DNA from: Haematobia irritans
Lineage: Eukaryota; Arthropoda; Insecta; Diptera; Muscidae
Length of the DNA: 64,000 nt
Direction of reading: 5' to 3'
NCBI RefSeq assembly: GCF_050003625.1
Contig: NC_134397.1
Coordinates: 273,662,070 to 273,726,069, forward strand
Part shown: piece by piece, positions 11,194-22,329 of the stretch
Layout: each line of letters opens with the position of its first letter
How positions within the stretch are numbered: position 1 is the first letter of the stretch
Program-made: the position numbers and the translations under genes
The notes under the pieces: generated by a model
Seen by the model: only the letters and a program-made list of their open reading frames with translations
Databases searched by the model: none
What the model was told of the DNA's origin: nothing

Positions 11194-13490
11194 TTTTATA
11201 TCCTGCGCCACACTGTGGAACAAGGTATTATAAGTTAGTGCATATGTTTGCAACACCCAAAAGGAGACGAGATAGCCACATGGTGCCTTTGGCAATAATG
11301 CTCAGGGTGGGCTCCTGAGTCGATATAGCCATGTCCGTCTATCCGTGAACACATTGTTGTAATCAAAGTTTAGGTCGCAGTTTTAGTCCACTCGACTTCA
11401 AATTTGGCACAAGTATGTGTTTTGGCTCAGAATAGAACCCTATTGTTTTTGGAAGATATCGGTACAGATTTAGATTTAGCTCCCATATATATTTCGCCCG
11501 ATACGGACTTATATGGCCCCAGGAGCCAGAGTTTTACCCTAATTTGCTTAAAATTTTGCACAAGAAGAACAATTAGTACTATAGTCAAGTGTGCCAAATT
11601 TTATTGAAATCGTTTCAGATTTAGATATAGCTCCCATATATATCTTTCGCCAGATATGGACTAATACAGTCATAGAAGCCAAAGTTTTACCCCAAATGGG
11701 TTGAAATTTTGCACTAGGAGTACAATTAGTAGTGCCGTCAAGTGTGCCAAATTTGGTTGAAATCGGTGCAGATTTAGATATAGCTCCCATGTATATCGTT
11801 CGCCCTATTTACACTCATATGACCACAGTGGCCAATCTTTTACTCCGATTTAATTGAAATTTTGCACAGGGAGTAGAATTAGCATTGTAGCTATGTGTGC
11901 CAAATTGGAAATCGGTGCAGATTTAGATATAGCTCCCAAATATACCTTTAGCCCGATTTACACTCATATGACCACAGAGGCCAATTTTTTGGTCCGATTT
12001 GGCTGAAATTTTGCACAGGGAGTAGAATTAGCATTGTAGCTATGCGTGCCAAATTTGGTTGCAATCGGTTCAGATTTAGATATAGCTCCCATATATATGT
12101 TTTTCTGATTTCGACAAAAATGGTCGAAATACCAACATCTTCCTTGTAAAATCGCCACTGCTAGTCGAAAAGTTGTAAAAATGACTCTAATTTTCCTAAT
12201 CTTCTAATACATATATATTGAGCGATAAATCATAAATAAACTTTTGCGAAGTTTCTTTAAAATTGCTTCAGATTTAAATGTTTCCCATATTTATACCCTT
12301 CACCACTACTGTGGTACAGGGTATAATAAGTTTGTGCATTTGTATGTAACGCCAAGAAGGAGTAATCATAGACTAACCTTTTAGTATACGGATCGGCTTA
12401 GAATTAAATTCTGAGTCGATTTAGCGATGTCCGTCTGTCTGTCTGTCTGTCTGTTGATGTATTTTTGTGTGCAAAGTACAGCTCGCAGTTTTAGTCCGAT
12501 TGTCCAAAAATTTGGTATAGAGTCCTGTTTCGGCTCAAAGACGATCCCTATTGATTTTGGAAAAAATCGGTTCAGATGTAGATATAGCTGCCATATATAT
12601 TTTTCACCGATCTGGTCATAATTGGCGTGTATATCAACCGATCTTTCTCAAATTCCGTACATCGGAATATTTTATGAGTCTCAAAAAACTTGCAAAATAT
12701 CAGCCAAATCGGTTCAGATTTAGATATAGCTCCCATATATAGCTTTCGCCCGATTTACACTCATTTGCCCACAGAGGCCAATTTTTTGCTCCGATTTAGT
12801 TGAAAGTTTGCATAGGGAGTTGAATTATCATTGTTACTATGCGTGCCAAATTTGGTTGAAATCGGTTCAGATTTGGATATATCTCCCATATATAGCTTTC
12901 GGCCGATTTAGACTCATATGACCACAGAGGCTAATTTTTTGCTCCGATCTAGTTGAAATTTTCCACAGGGAGTGGAATTAGAATTGTAGCTATGCGTGCC
13001 AAATTTGGTTGAAATCGGTTCAGATTTATATATATCTCTCATATATATGTTTTTCTGATTTCGAAAAAAAAGGTCAAAATACCAACATTTTCCTTGCAAA
13101 ATCGCCACTGCTTAGTCGAAAAGTTGTAAAAATTACTCTAATTCTCCTAAACTTATAATACATATATTTCGAGCGATAAATCATAAATAAACTTTGCGAA
13201 GTTTCCTTAAAATTGCTTCAGATTTAAATGTTTCCCATATTTTTTACTAACATTGTGTTCCACCCTAGTGCATTAGCCCACTTAAATTTTGGGTCTATAG
13301 ATTTTGTAGAAGTCTATCAAATTCTGTCCAGATCGAGTGATATTTAAATGTATGTATTTGGGACAAACCTTTATATATAGCCCCCAACACATTTGACGTA
13401 TGTGATATGACATCGAAAATTTTGATCTACAAAGTGGTGCAGGGTATAATATAGTCGGCCCCGCCCGACTTTAGACTTTCCTTATTTGTT
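11194..13490 (+). mobile_element. Helentron-like element(s), subfamily C, with internal second start
   Basis: Begins TATATCCTGCGCCACACTG with a matching GGTATTATAAG, then minisatellite units ('cagatttagatatagctccc', 'atatatatctttcgcccgat') and ends GTGGTGCAGGGTATAATATAG, a GGCCCCGCCCGAC hairpin and TTCCTTATTTGTTTT. A second 5' module (TATACCCTTCACCACTACTG, then GTCTGTCTGTC at 12432-12453) lies at 12293, and the unit-to-tail segment before it (12140-12290) is repeated at 13060-13245. Either two elements joined or an internal duplication. Confidence 0.65.
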
Positions 13491-14390
13491 TTTTCTTTGC
13501 GTGTGTATGGAGATAACCGTAATTTACATTTGGGTGACTTAAATATACCAAATTTCTATTTAATGCAAAATTTAAATAAAATCTTCCTATCATATTTCCA
13601 TATATCTATTTCCATTGCTGTAAAATATAAAATTCAACCTAATTGTATTTCCCCTTAGATTTAGATTTTTCTATAAAAACTATCGCTTCATATCTCAATA
13701 GAACTCGGTGTCTTCTGAACTCTCATACTCAGTGTAATAAGACAACTCTAATAGATAAATTGCACTTGATTGCATTTGAATTGTTCCAAGTATTTACTAG
13801 CTCTCATTTGGGGGCGTGGCATGTTTTTTGCTCCCTTTGGATGTCTGGCTTGGAGTGGTGAAAACGAATCTATTTTTCCACTTGACTTGAATCAATGAAT
13901 GACAGAAAGACGGTCAGAATAGATGTAGAGAGGTCACAGTAAGCGTTTTCCATCAAAAAGAAAAAATATATCCATTGATTCAGGAGTGGGAATAGGAAAT
14001 GGAATATGAATCATTTCTACTTGTTTTTATGGCTTTCTGTTTTGGTGTCTTCCTTATAATCTGAAGTTTTTTTTTCTCCCCATTGTGGTTTTATATTTCT
14101 AGCTTTTAGTTAGGCATTTTTGTTTATTTTCTACAAGTTGGCTATCAAGAAACTTTATCCTCTTTATCTTAGATGGTCTTAAAGCATTTGCTGAGTGTTT
14201 ATGATTTTCATGTTCTTTAGGGATGAGGGATTTATTTTTCTTCTTTAGATGGGAGACAAAGCATGAACAAGACATTTTGTCAGTCGCGGTTTTAATTACT
14301 TTTTTTGTTTGCTTCAAGATAGTCTCCATTTAATATTTAAGTTTCTGGGAATAATTGATGTTTGCTGAAAGTACCTTAAAGTGGTTAATA
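13491..14390. other. Region without recognised gene
   Basis: AT-rich DNA with no repeat family or protein match that I recognise. Open frames of 72-76 codons (13643-13861 plus, 14099-14329 minus) have no familiar motif. Confidence 0.4.
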
Positions 14391-14399
14391 TTGAACTAG

Positions 14400-14690
14400 A
14401 TTCACAACTTTAAATGCAAAAATGTTCTTTATTTTAACTACAGACGAAGTTCTTTAATTCAGTAAATCCCGTTTTCAGCTTTTTAGTTGGTAAGTTTAAA
14501 TTGTATTGCTTCAAATAGGTTAGACACATATATTATAAAATGGTACAAATTGTTTAAATTTTGTCGAAAAAAATGCTGAATCTATTCTAGAAGCGTTAGA
14601 ATGCATTAAAAATCATAAAAAATTATTTGTTTTGCAAAATATCACAACATTTTTCAATTCACATCCAATCACTCCTTATGAAGTGATATA
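14400..14690 (-). repeat. Degenerate copy of the CCCAGCA element interior
   Basis: Read on the minus strand, blocks such as 'tgtgatattttgcaaaa', 'tgatttttaatgcatt', 'tctagaa' and 'tcagcatttttttcgac' match 290-480 of the CCCAGCA-ended element in order. The terminal motifs are not intact, so only part of an element remains. Confidence 0.5.
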
Positions 14691-15114
14691 AATTCAGTAC
14701 ACAGTGTTTTGAAATCGTTTTTTTATATAATTATTTTGAACGGGGAAAAATATGAACATAATTAATTCTTTGTGTAAAATCTGAGGTGTTTTCCTCTAAG
14801 CTTGTAAGTTTGTGTGTTCCTAGTAGGTCCACAGCTGACCTGAGGCGTTGAATTTTGATCACCTCGGAGGTATGGAATTTAATTTTGGCTGTCAAATCCG
14901 CAATAATGAACTGATTTGGATGATTTTTTCTTTGGATAGAATTTGCAAAATTTTCCAAAAAAGTTTGCGTATATGTGCGAATATATTTTATAGTTTGCGA
15001 GATATCGGCACTACCATTTTTATACCCACCACCATAGAATGGTGACGAGGGTATAATAAGTTTGTCATTCCGTTTGTAACACATCGAAATATCGATTTCC
15101 GTCTATATAAAGTA

Positions 15115-15487
15115 CAGTAATCCCTCGATTTACGTCGTCTCGGTTTACGTTGTTTCGATTTACTTCGTCAAATTTTTTGTTCCATTAAACTTAGATTTAC
15201 GTCGCAATTCGATTTACGTCATCGATTTTTTTGCCAACTTTATCAGAAACGCCTTCCATACGTAAAATATGTATCAACGATGATGACATCGAAACATTTT
15301 TTTTGCTGAAATTCTTACCGAAATTACTGAATTACTTTTATTTTTCAAGTTGTTTATTATGTACACGCATATACATACATAAGTGGACTTAGGAGTAAGT
15401 AAGAGTAATTGTTAATTAGGTTTACGTCGTTTCGACTAACGTCGTCAAATTCCGGAACCAATCACGACGTAAATCGAGGGATTACTG
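15115..15487. mobile_element. TA-flanked MITE with CAGTAATCCCTCGATTTACG ends
   Basis: The terminal repeats, CAGTAATCCCTCGATTTACG and its complement at the right end, are perfectly inverted over at least 20 bp and flanked by TA (15113-15114, 15488-15489). It is 373 bp with no coding frame. The interrupted host sequence reads 'tatataaagta' + 'tatatattcttg', matching the intact B element. TA target and CAG start fit a pogo/Tc1-mariner-type MITE; that assignment is inference. Confidence 0.85.
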
Positions 15488-15791
15488 TATATATATTCTT
15501 GCACTGAAAAAAATATTGTCGTGAGGTCAAAGATTTCATGTCTTTAAAATACGTATGCAAATTTTGCTTAGCATAAAAGACGCATTTCTTTAGTATAAAG
15601 TTTTTTTCCTTGACCAAAAGTCGATAAACTTTCAATGATAATTAAGTGATTTGATTTAAAAATGGATATCATAACATGAAAGAAAAAATGTTTGGGCTAA
15701 GGTCAACTTGACTTTAATAATTCAGAAAAAATCTTTAAATTTAATGAAATTGTCTTTAAATTTGTTGCCTTTTTGCATCTTGACTACAAAG

Positions 15792-17483
15792 CAGCGTTGC
15801 CAGAATTGTTTCACCAAAAACCGCTAGATTTGTCCAAAAAACTAGCCAAAAAAAGCTAAAAAATGTTAAAAAATAGCTAGAAAAAAAAGCTAAATTTTTT
15901 TGTATCAAAAGTCACATTTTTGATTGAAATTTAACAAACTTAAAGGCTTTATTTCACTTAAAATGCATATTAATTTAATTGTATTCATTTTATTTCCATT
16001 TCTGTGAGACTGTAAGAAAATCTATGTCATATTAGCTCTGTTTGCGTACTCGATACATTTTGATTACTATCACAATTTTTTACTGGAAGTCCTTCATTTA
16101 TATTTCCTAGTAAAAACTTTTTTCTCCGTAAACTTGCAATTATCAGCTGGTTAATCATCAACAAGTCCAATGTCACATAGAACTGCATCAGAAAATATCA
16201 ATATATTTTAACTGAATTAATGATAAATTCGCGAAAGTGTACACTTCTCCTAATATTACCCAAGAGAATAAAACCCATTCTAACTGTCTTGCAAGTTTAT
16301 ACTGAATAACTTTTATTCGAAATTTTCCCATACAAACCTAGTGTCCAATTTTCGTAAATGTAAATCCATTCCATTAATAAATAGCAGATTTGTTTTGATC
16401 CTATCACTACAAATTTTTTATTGCATTTTTTTGATGTTAAAAAAATAATACCACATTCAAAACTTTATTTCCTTAATTTTTTCTATGTTCGGTTCCAAAG
16501 ATTTTGTACACTAATGATTTTGGTATTGATTCAGAGTCAAATTTGAATTTATTCGTTTTTTCAGTTTTTTCTTCATGAGCTATCACAGTGCTTTAAAAAC
16601 GTGCTAACGACAACTTAAATTTCCAAATTCGGACTCGACTTTAAGTAGAAATTATTCAGTGTATACGTTTTTAAAATAAAATGTTGAAAAACCTCTTCTA
16701 TTTTTGAACGCTATTTTGGTTTGTGGTCAAGATACAAAAACTCCACAAATTTAAGGACTATTTAATTAATTTTAAGAATTTTTTAGAATTGACCCTAGCC
16801 TTCATGAAAAGATACCCATTTTTAAGTTGAATCCCTTAACTATAAGGACAAAACGATTTTATCGGCTTTTGGACAAGGAAAACAGTTTATAACATATAAG
16901 AGAAATTCACAAATGCCATTATAACCAAAATTCGCGTTCGTATTTTAAAGACATGAAATCTTTGGCCTCATGACAATATTTTTTCTATGTACAAAGCAAT
17001 TCACATCTACTATTTTAATTTAGTAATATCATAATAACTTTAGAATACGTATTAAAATAACATAAAAAGGATAAACGAGTCAAATGCTATTATTCCTAAC
17101 AATTTACTGGCAGTTTATATAAGGAATTTGTATGGTAATAGTTGATTTAAAGTTTACGATAACTTTTATGAATACGAGGAAAAAACTTTACAAAAAGGTG
17201 TATTTGCTGCAAAAATGCCTGCATAATGGCTGGAATAATTATTAAGGCTTCAATTGAGCTTTGAAATATGCGGAAAACCTTATTCTGGCAGCAAGACTTA
17301 GATAAAAACGAAGTTTTATCCATATTTCAATAGGAACATGTCGAAAATAAAAAAAGCCAAAAATGGCTAAAAGGGTCATATAAAAAAGCCAGAAAAAAAG
17401 CTAAAAGCTAAATGCATTTTTTCCCGCTAAACGTCTTCAAAAAAAGCCAAATCTAGCGGAAAAAAGCTAAATTGGCAACGCTG
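15792..17483. mobile_element. hAT-type non-autonomous element (CAGCGTTGCCA ends)
   Basis: Termini CAGCGTTGCCAGAATTG and AAATTGGCAACGCTG are inverted and flanked by CTACAAAG (15784-15791) and CTATAAAG (17484-17491), an 8-bp duplication with one mismatch. Subterminal regions hold many 'aaaaagctaaa'/'agccaaaaa' motifs. CAG-start ends and 8-bp duplications fit hAT. No transposase is visible; it contains the inverted CACTG-family copy at 16476-16991. Confidence 0.8.
16476..16991 (-). mobile_element. CACTG-family element, inner inverted copy
   Basis: Read on the minus strand it begins near 'agaaaaaatattgtcatgag' and runs through AAAGATTTCATGTCTTTAAA, 'gtccaaaagccgataaa' and AAATCTTTGGAACC, the same order as the outer copy at 15502-17840. 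Its extreme ends (ACATAG in place of CACTG) have drifted. It therefore reached the hAT-type element before or separately from the outer family insertion. Confidence 0.65.
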
Positions 17484-19756
17484 CTATAAAGTAAAAAATC
17501 TTTCAAATATAGGATATGTTTTTCAACACTTTATTTTAAAGACGTTTTTTACTTGAAACACAGCATAATTTCTACTGGAAGTCGAGTCTTAATTTGGAAA
17601 ATAAAGTTGTCGTTATTTCATTTTTAAAGGACTTTGATAGCATATGAAGAAAAAAAGCTGAAAAAGCGAAAAATTAAAATTTGCTTCCTAGAAGCAAATA
17701 CACAAACCCCGAATTTAAAAGAGAATTGTGTCTTAAAAGTATCCTTACTTGTATTCTCCGCTTCTTTGGCTCGGAATCAATACCAACATTTTTAAAGTAA
17801 AGACAAAATCTTTGGAACCGGGTATGCTTTTTTTTCAGTGTGATCAGGGAGAAATTCTAAGACGATATAACGATGTCCGTCTGTCTGTCTGTCTGGCTGT
17901 CTGCCTGTCGTAATCACGCTACAGTCTTCAATAATGAAGCAATCGTGCTGAAATTTTACACAAACTCGTCTTTTGTCTGCAGACAGGTCAAGTTCGAATA
18001 TGGGCTATATCAGTCCAGGGTTTGAAATAGTCCCCATAAAAACCGACCTCCCTATTTGGGGTCTTGGGCTTATAGAAATCGTAGTTTTTATCCAATTTGC
18101 CTGAAATTGGAAATCTAAAGGTATTTTATGACCGTAAAGAGGTGTGCCGAAAATGGTGAGTATCGGTCCATATATTGCTATAGCCCCCATATAGACCGAT
18201 CTCCCGATTTTACTTCTTGGGCTTATAGAAACCGCAGTTTTTATTCAATTTACCTGAAATTGGAAATCTAGAGGTATTGTAGGACCACAAATACGTGTGC
18301 CAAAAATTGTGAGTATCGGTCCATATTTTGGTATAGCCCCCATATAGACCGATCTCACCGATTTTACTTCTTGGGCTTATAGAAACCGCAGTTTTTATTC
18401 AATTTAGCTGAAATTGGAAATCTGGAGGTATTGTAGGACCACAAATACGTGTGCTAAAAATTGTGAGTATCGGTCAATATTTTGGTATAGCCCCCATATA
18501 GGCCGATCTCCCGATTTTATTTTTGGGCTTATAGAAACCGCAGTTTTTATCCAATTTACCTGAAATTGGAAATCGAGAGGTACTTTAGAACCGTAAAGAG
18601 GTGTGCCAAAAATGGTGAGCATCGGTCCATGTTTTGGTATGGTCCCCATATAAACCGACCTCCCGATTTGGCTTATAGAAACCGTAGTTTTTATCCAATT
18701 TGCATGAAATTGGAAATCTAGAGGTATTTTAGGACCATAAAGAGGTGTGCCGAAAATAGTGAGTATCGGTCCATATTTTGGTGTAGCCCCCATATAGAAC
18801 GATTTCTCGATTTTACTTCTTGGGCTTCTAGAATCCGAAGTTTTTATCCAATTTGCCTGAAATTGGAAATCTAGAGGTATTTTCGGGCCATAAAGAGGTG
18901 TGCCGAAAACGGTGAGCATCGGTCCATGTTTTGGTATGGTCCCCATATAAACCGACCTCCCGATTTAACTCCATGGGTTTCAAGAAACCGTAGTTTTTAT
19001 CTGATTTGCCTGAAATTGTAAATATTCTGGTATTTTAGGGTTAAGTTTTTATCGGTCCATTTGGTAATGCCTTCATATAGACCGACTTCACTTCTTGAGA
19101 GTGTAGAAGGCGCACTGATAATGAAAATTGTTTGAAACTCAATGTTAAATTTCCAGATTTTACTTCTCGGGTGAAAATCTACAGATTAAAGATTCCAAAT
19201 CAAGACGTTATTTTATAATTTTCTTGCACACTTACAAGAGATGTTAATGATTCCTCTAAAACTCAAACAAAAATGGTTCTTATAAATCCAGAATCTGATA
19301 TAGTCGTCATACACAGAAAAAACAGTAAACCCACCAGGAAGAAAACATTTAGTTAATTTTAGAATATTTTGAATATTTTTACAAAATTTTAATTAAACAG
19401 TATTACAAACGCTGTTATCACACCGATATCACAAAAATAAGTAAATATTTTTCAAGAATATTCAAGAAAATTTATTAGACATAACTAATTTTGTTCACTT
19501 GTTTTTAAATTTTTTAATTTGAAAGAAAAAATTGGAGTTCAAAGTTGCAAGAATGTCTTTAGTGACATACGAAGTTCATGATGGGCGCATTTGTAGTAAA
19601 ATTTACAAATTGAAAGAAATAATGAACTATTTTGTGAGCAATACGAATTTAGTAAAACTTTTTACTTCATTTCTGTATATTTTATCCCGTTTTTTTAGTT
19701 CATTTAACTAACGTACGCAAAAAAATATTAGAAGTAAAAGAAACTTTCTCCATATA

Positions 19757-20689
19757 AAGGGTGATTTGTTAAGAGCTTGATAACTTTTTTTAAAAAAAAA
19801 ACGCATAAAATTTGCAAAATCTCATCGGTTCTTTATTTGAAACGTTAGATTGGTCCATGACATTTACTTTTTGAAGATAATTTCATTTAAATGTTGACCG
19901 CGGCTGCGTCTTAGGTGGTCCATTCGGAAAGTCCAATTTTGGGCAACTTTTTCGAGCATTTCGGCCGGAATAGCCCGAATTTCTTCGGAAATGTTGTCTT
20001 CCAAAGCTGGAATAGTTGCTGGCTTATTTCTGTAGACTTTAGACTTGACGTAGCCCCACAAAAAATAGTCTAAAGGCGTCAAATCGCATGATCTTGGTGG
20101 CCAACTTACCGGTCCATTTCTTGAGATGAATTGTTCTCCGAAGTTTTCCCTCAAAATGGCCATAGAATCGCGAGCTGTGTGGCATGTAGCGCCATCTTGT
20201 TGAAACCACATGTCAACCAAGTTCAGTTCTTCCATTTTTGGCAACAAAAAGTTTGTTAGCATCGAACGATAGCGATCGCCATTCACCGTAACGTTGCGTC
20301 CAACAGCATCTTTGAAAAAATACGGTCCAATGATTCCACCAGCGTACAAACCACACCAAACAGTGCATTTTTCGGGATGCATGGGCAGTTCTTGAACGGC
20401 TTCTGGTTGCTCTTCACTCCAAATGCGGCAATTTTGCTTATTTACGTAGCCATTCAACCAGAAATGAGCCTCATCGGTGAACAAAATTTGTCGATAAAAA
20501 AGCGGATTTTCTGCCAACTTTTCTAGGGCCCATTCACTGAAAATTCGACGTTGTGGCAGATCGTTCGGCTATTCATGATGAAATGTCAAAGCATACTGAG
20601 CATCTTTCTCTTTGACACCATGTCTGAAATCCCACGTGATCTGTCAAATACTAATGCATGAAAATCCTAACCTCAAAAGAATCACCCTT
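19757..20689 (-). mobile_element. rosa-like DD41D element, copy 2, internally deleted
   Basis: 933 bp, ends AAGGGTGATT and AATCACCCTT, TA duplication at 19755-19756 and 20690-20691. The uninterrupted target is visible at about 3490 ('aaacataataattcc' against 'ccata|taataattcc' here). It differs from copy 1 at very few positions, but the deletion joint differs (AATAGCCGAACGATCTG here, AATAGACTTACGATCTG in copy 1). Confidence 0.9.
19864..20517 (-). pseudogene. DD41D mariner-type transposase, catalytic domain only
   Basis: 217 residues, identical by eye to the frame at 9954-10607 except residue 14 (Thr instead of Ser, giving FTDEAHFW). All three catalytic aspartates (15, 108, 150) are present. 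The helix-turn-helix half is deleted and the frame has no ATG at its start, so it is unlikely to make an active enzyme. A short product could bind partner subunits, but that is speculation. Confidence 0.88.
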
Positions 20690-20876
20690 TATAATAATTC
20701 CATGAACTAAAATAAAGTTAAATTGGCTTTAGAGAGTTCACTTTTTTTTGAGTGTAGGTGAAATCTTTAAATTTATCTTCGGGAAGTGTTCTCAAGTCCT
20801 CCTGAAATCCTGAAAAGGAAACCCTAATATTTGGTTCATGGTGGTGGGTATTTAAGATTCGGCCCGGCCGAACATA

Positions 20877-22307
20877 CACCCAGAAAAAAGTGACCCCTTC
20901 TTTAAGTTAAAATGAACTCATTGTTAAGAAAGTTGAACTTCGTATAGCGCCAAAGACATTTTTATTTGTTTGAACGATGTGATTTTCGTAGAAATTAGGA
21001 ATAATGCATTCCATATATTAGTTAACATTTTCCTATATTTATATACCACTATACAACAGAATGAAAAAATTTAACTAATTTGAATTCATATATGGAATGA
21101 TTTTATTGAAATTTGTTCATTCATTTCGACAAATCTTACACATTTGTGGTAAAACTTTTACTTCATAATTAGAACTGCTTACCTTCGTTTTTAAATACAA
21201 TTTTATTTATTTCTATAAGCAATTTTATCTTCAATAAAAGACATGTTTTATTAATATATTGAATATATTTATTAAGAATCAACAGCATCGAATCTCTTTG
21301 AAATATTAGTTTATTATTCCACTATTTCCAATTTCCGTGTGATATTATCAACTGTAAAACGCACTTTTTCTTCTTCTTGTACTTTTCACTTTTAATAAGT
21401 TGCTGCCTAACGATTTTGTCCTCCTTTTACAATTTCAATACCTACAAATATAAAAAAATCATAAAACATTTTTGTTGCAAAAGGTTAGCGTCACTGAATA
21501 TTACCTGATAGATTCCAAAATGAAGACAAATGAAAGGGTTGTTATTCTGCTGGTGTTTTCTTTCTTTATACACTATCACGAACATTGATAGATTTATTTA
21601 AAAAAAACGAAAATTTTTCTCACTAATTTAAAATAACAAATATTTTATATATTTTATTTGTTATTTATTATATTATTTTACCATATTATTTTTTAACAAT
21701 CTCTCCGTATACCAAAACAACGCGATTCCAACTAAAAAAACAACCGACGCGCAAATATATCGATTACACCCACGCGCAAACACATCGATTACGATGACAG
21801 GTATCGATTACAGGTAAACAATAGAAATTTAGGAAAATTTCCTATATTCTAACAAGTGTGTTTCCTTAAGTTTTGAAAGGATTGCATACTTCTTAGTACG
21901 AATGAACTAAAATATTTTTCTATGCCAAGTGTTGTTCGTATGTATGAAAAACTTTCTATTATAAAGGAAGTCGCAATTATCATTTTATAAGAAATTTTAC
22001 TAATTTTGAGGAAACTTGGTTTTAGTTCGGTTTTTGTTTATTTTTACGAATGCTTTGTTATCGGTGAATAAAATTTTCTTTTTCAGTAGTAAATTCTTAT
22101 ACCCAGCGAAGAAAATAGGATGAGTAAAATTCCATGCCTTATTCTAGTTAATGAACTATTCCTAACTGCTTACAGTTTAGGATTTTTTTACTGAAACGAG
22201 TAAATTTTATTATTTTTCACAAAAATTTACCTTAATGGAAATAAAATGGATAAACTATATTGATGAAAATTTTTTCCTTTAGTTTCGAAGGCACTTTTTT
22301 CTGGGTG
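20877..22307. mobile_element. CACCCAGAAAAAAGTG-ended non-autonomous element, copy 1
   Basis: Termini CACCCAGAAAAAAGTG and CACTTTTTTCTGGGTG are perfectly inverted over 16 bp and flanked by TA (20875-20876, 22308-22309). It interrupts the 3' hairpin region of the B element ('gccgaaca' | 'ctgctgtatatacttg'). Length 1431 bp; no protein frame recognised. A second copy lies at 58212-59462 and lacks about 100 bp of a segment present here near 21740-21830 (with ATCGATTAC repeats). Confidence 0.8.
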
Positions 22308-22329
22308 TACTGCTGTATATACTTGTTTT

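Larger units (their letters stand above)
15502..17840 (+). mobile_element. CACTGAAAAAA-ended non-autonomous element, outer copy
   Basis: Starts CACTGAAAAAAATATTGTCG and ends TTTTTTTTCAGTG. It sits between 'tatattcttg' and 'tgatcaggg', which in the uninterrupted B element at 4671 read 'tatattcttgatcaggg', so TG appears duplicated. Interior landmarks, shared with the copy at 50463, are AAAGATTTCATGTC and, near the right end, AAATCTTTGGAACC. It is split by the hAT-type element at 15792-17483. Superfamily not assigned; no protein frame seen. Confidence 0.75.
19312..20754 (+). mobile_element. TA-flanked element with CACAGAAAAAACAGT / CACTTTTTTTTGAGTG ends, holding rosa copy 2
   Basis: The host B element reads 'gtcgtcaTA' on the left and 'TAggtgaaatc' on the right; the intact B copy near 5980 reads 'cctcataggtgaaatc', so this is an insertion with a TA duplication (19310-19311, 20755-20756). 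Without the nested rosa copy the element is about 508 bp and non-coding. Relatives lie at 2990-3562, 27150-27615 and 33745-34110. Confidence 0.8.
15019..22317 (+). mobile_element. Helentron-like element, subfamily B, host of a nested insertion stack
   Basis: The 5' end (TATACCCACCACCATAGAATG) is at 15019 and the 3' end (GGTGGGTATTTAAGATTCGG with hairpin) is near 20840-20873, with the final TGCTGTATATACTTGTTTT displaced to 22310. Between them are insertions at 15115-15487, 15502-17840, 19312-20754 and 20877-22307. Each junction can be checked against the uninterrupted B element at 4296-6126. Frames at 18005-18190 and 18404-18946 (minus) run through the minisatellite. Confidence 0.8.
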
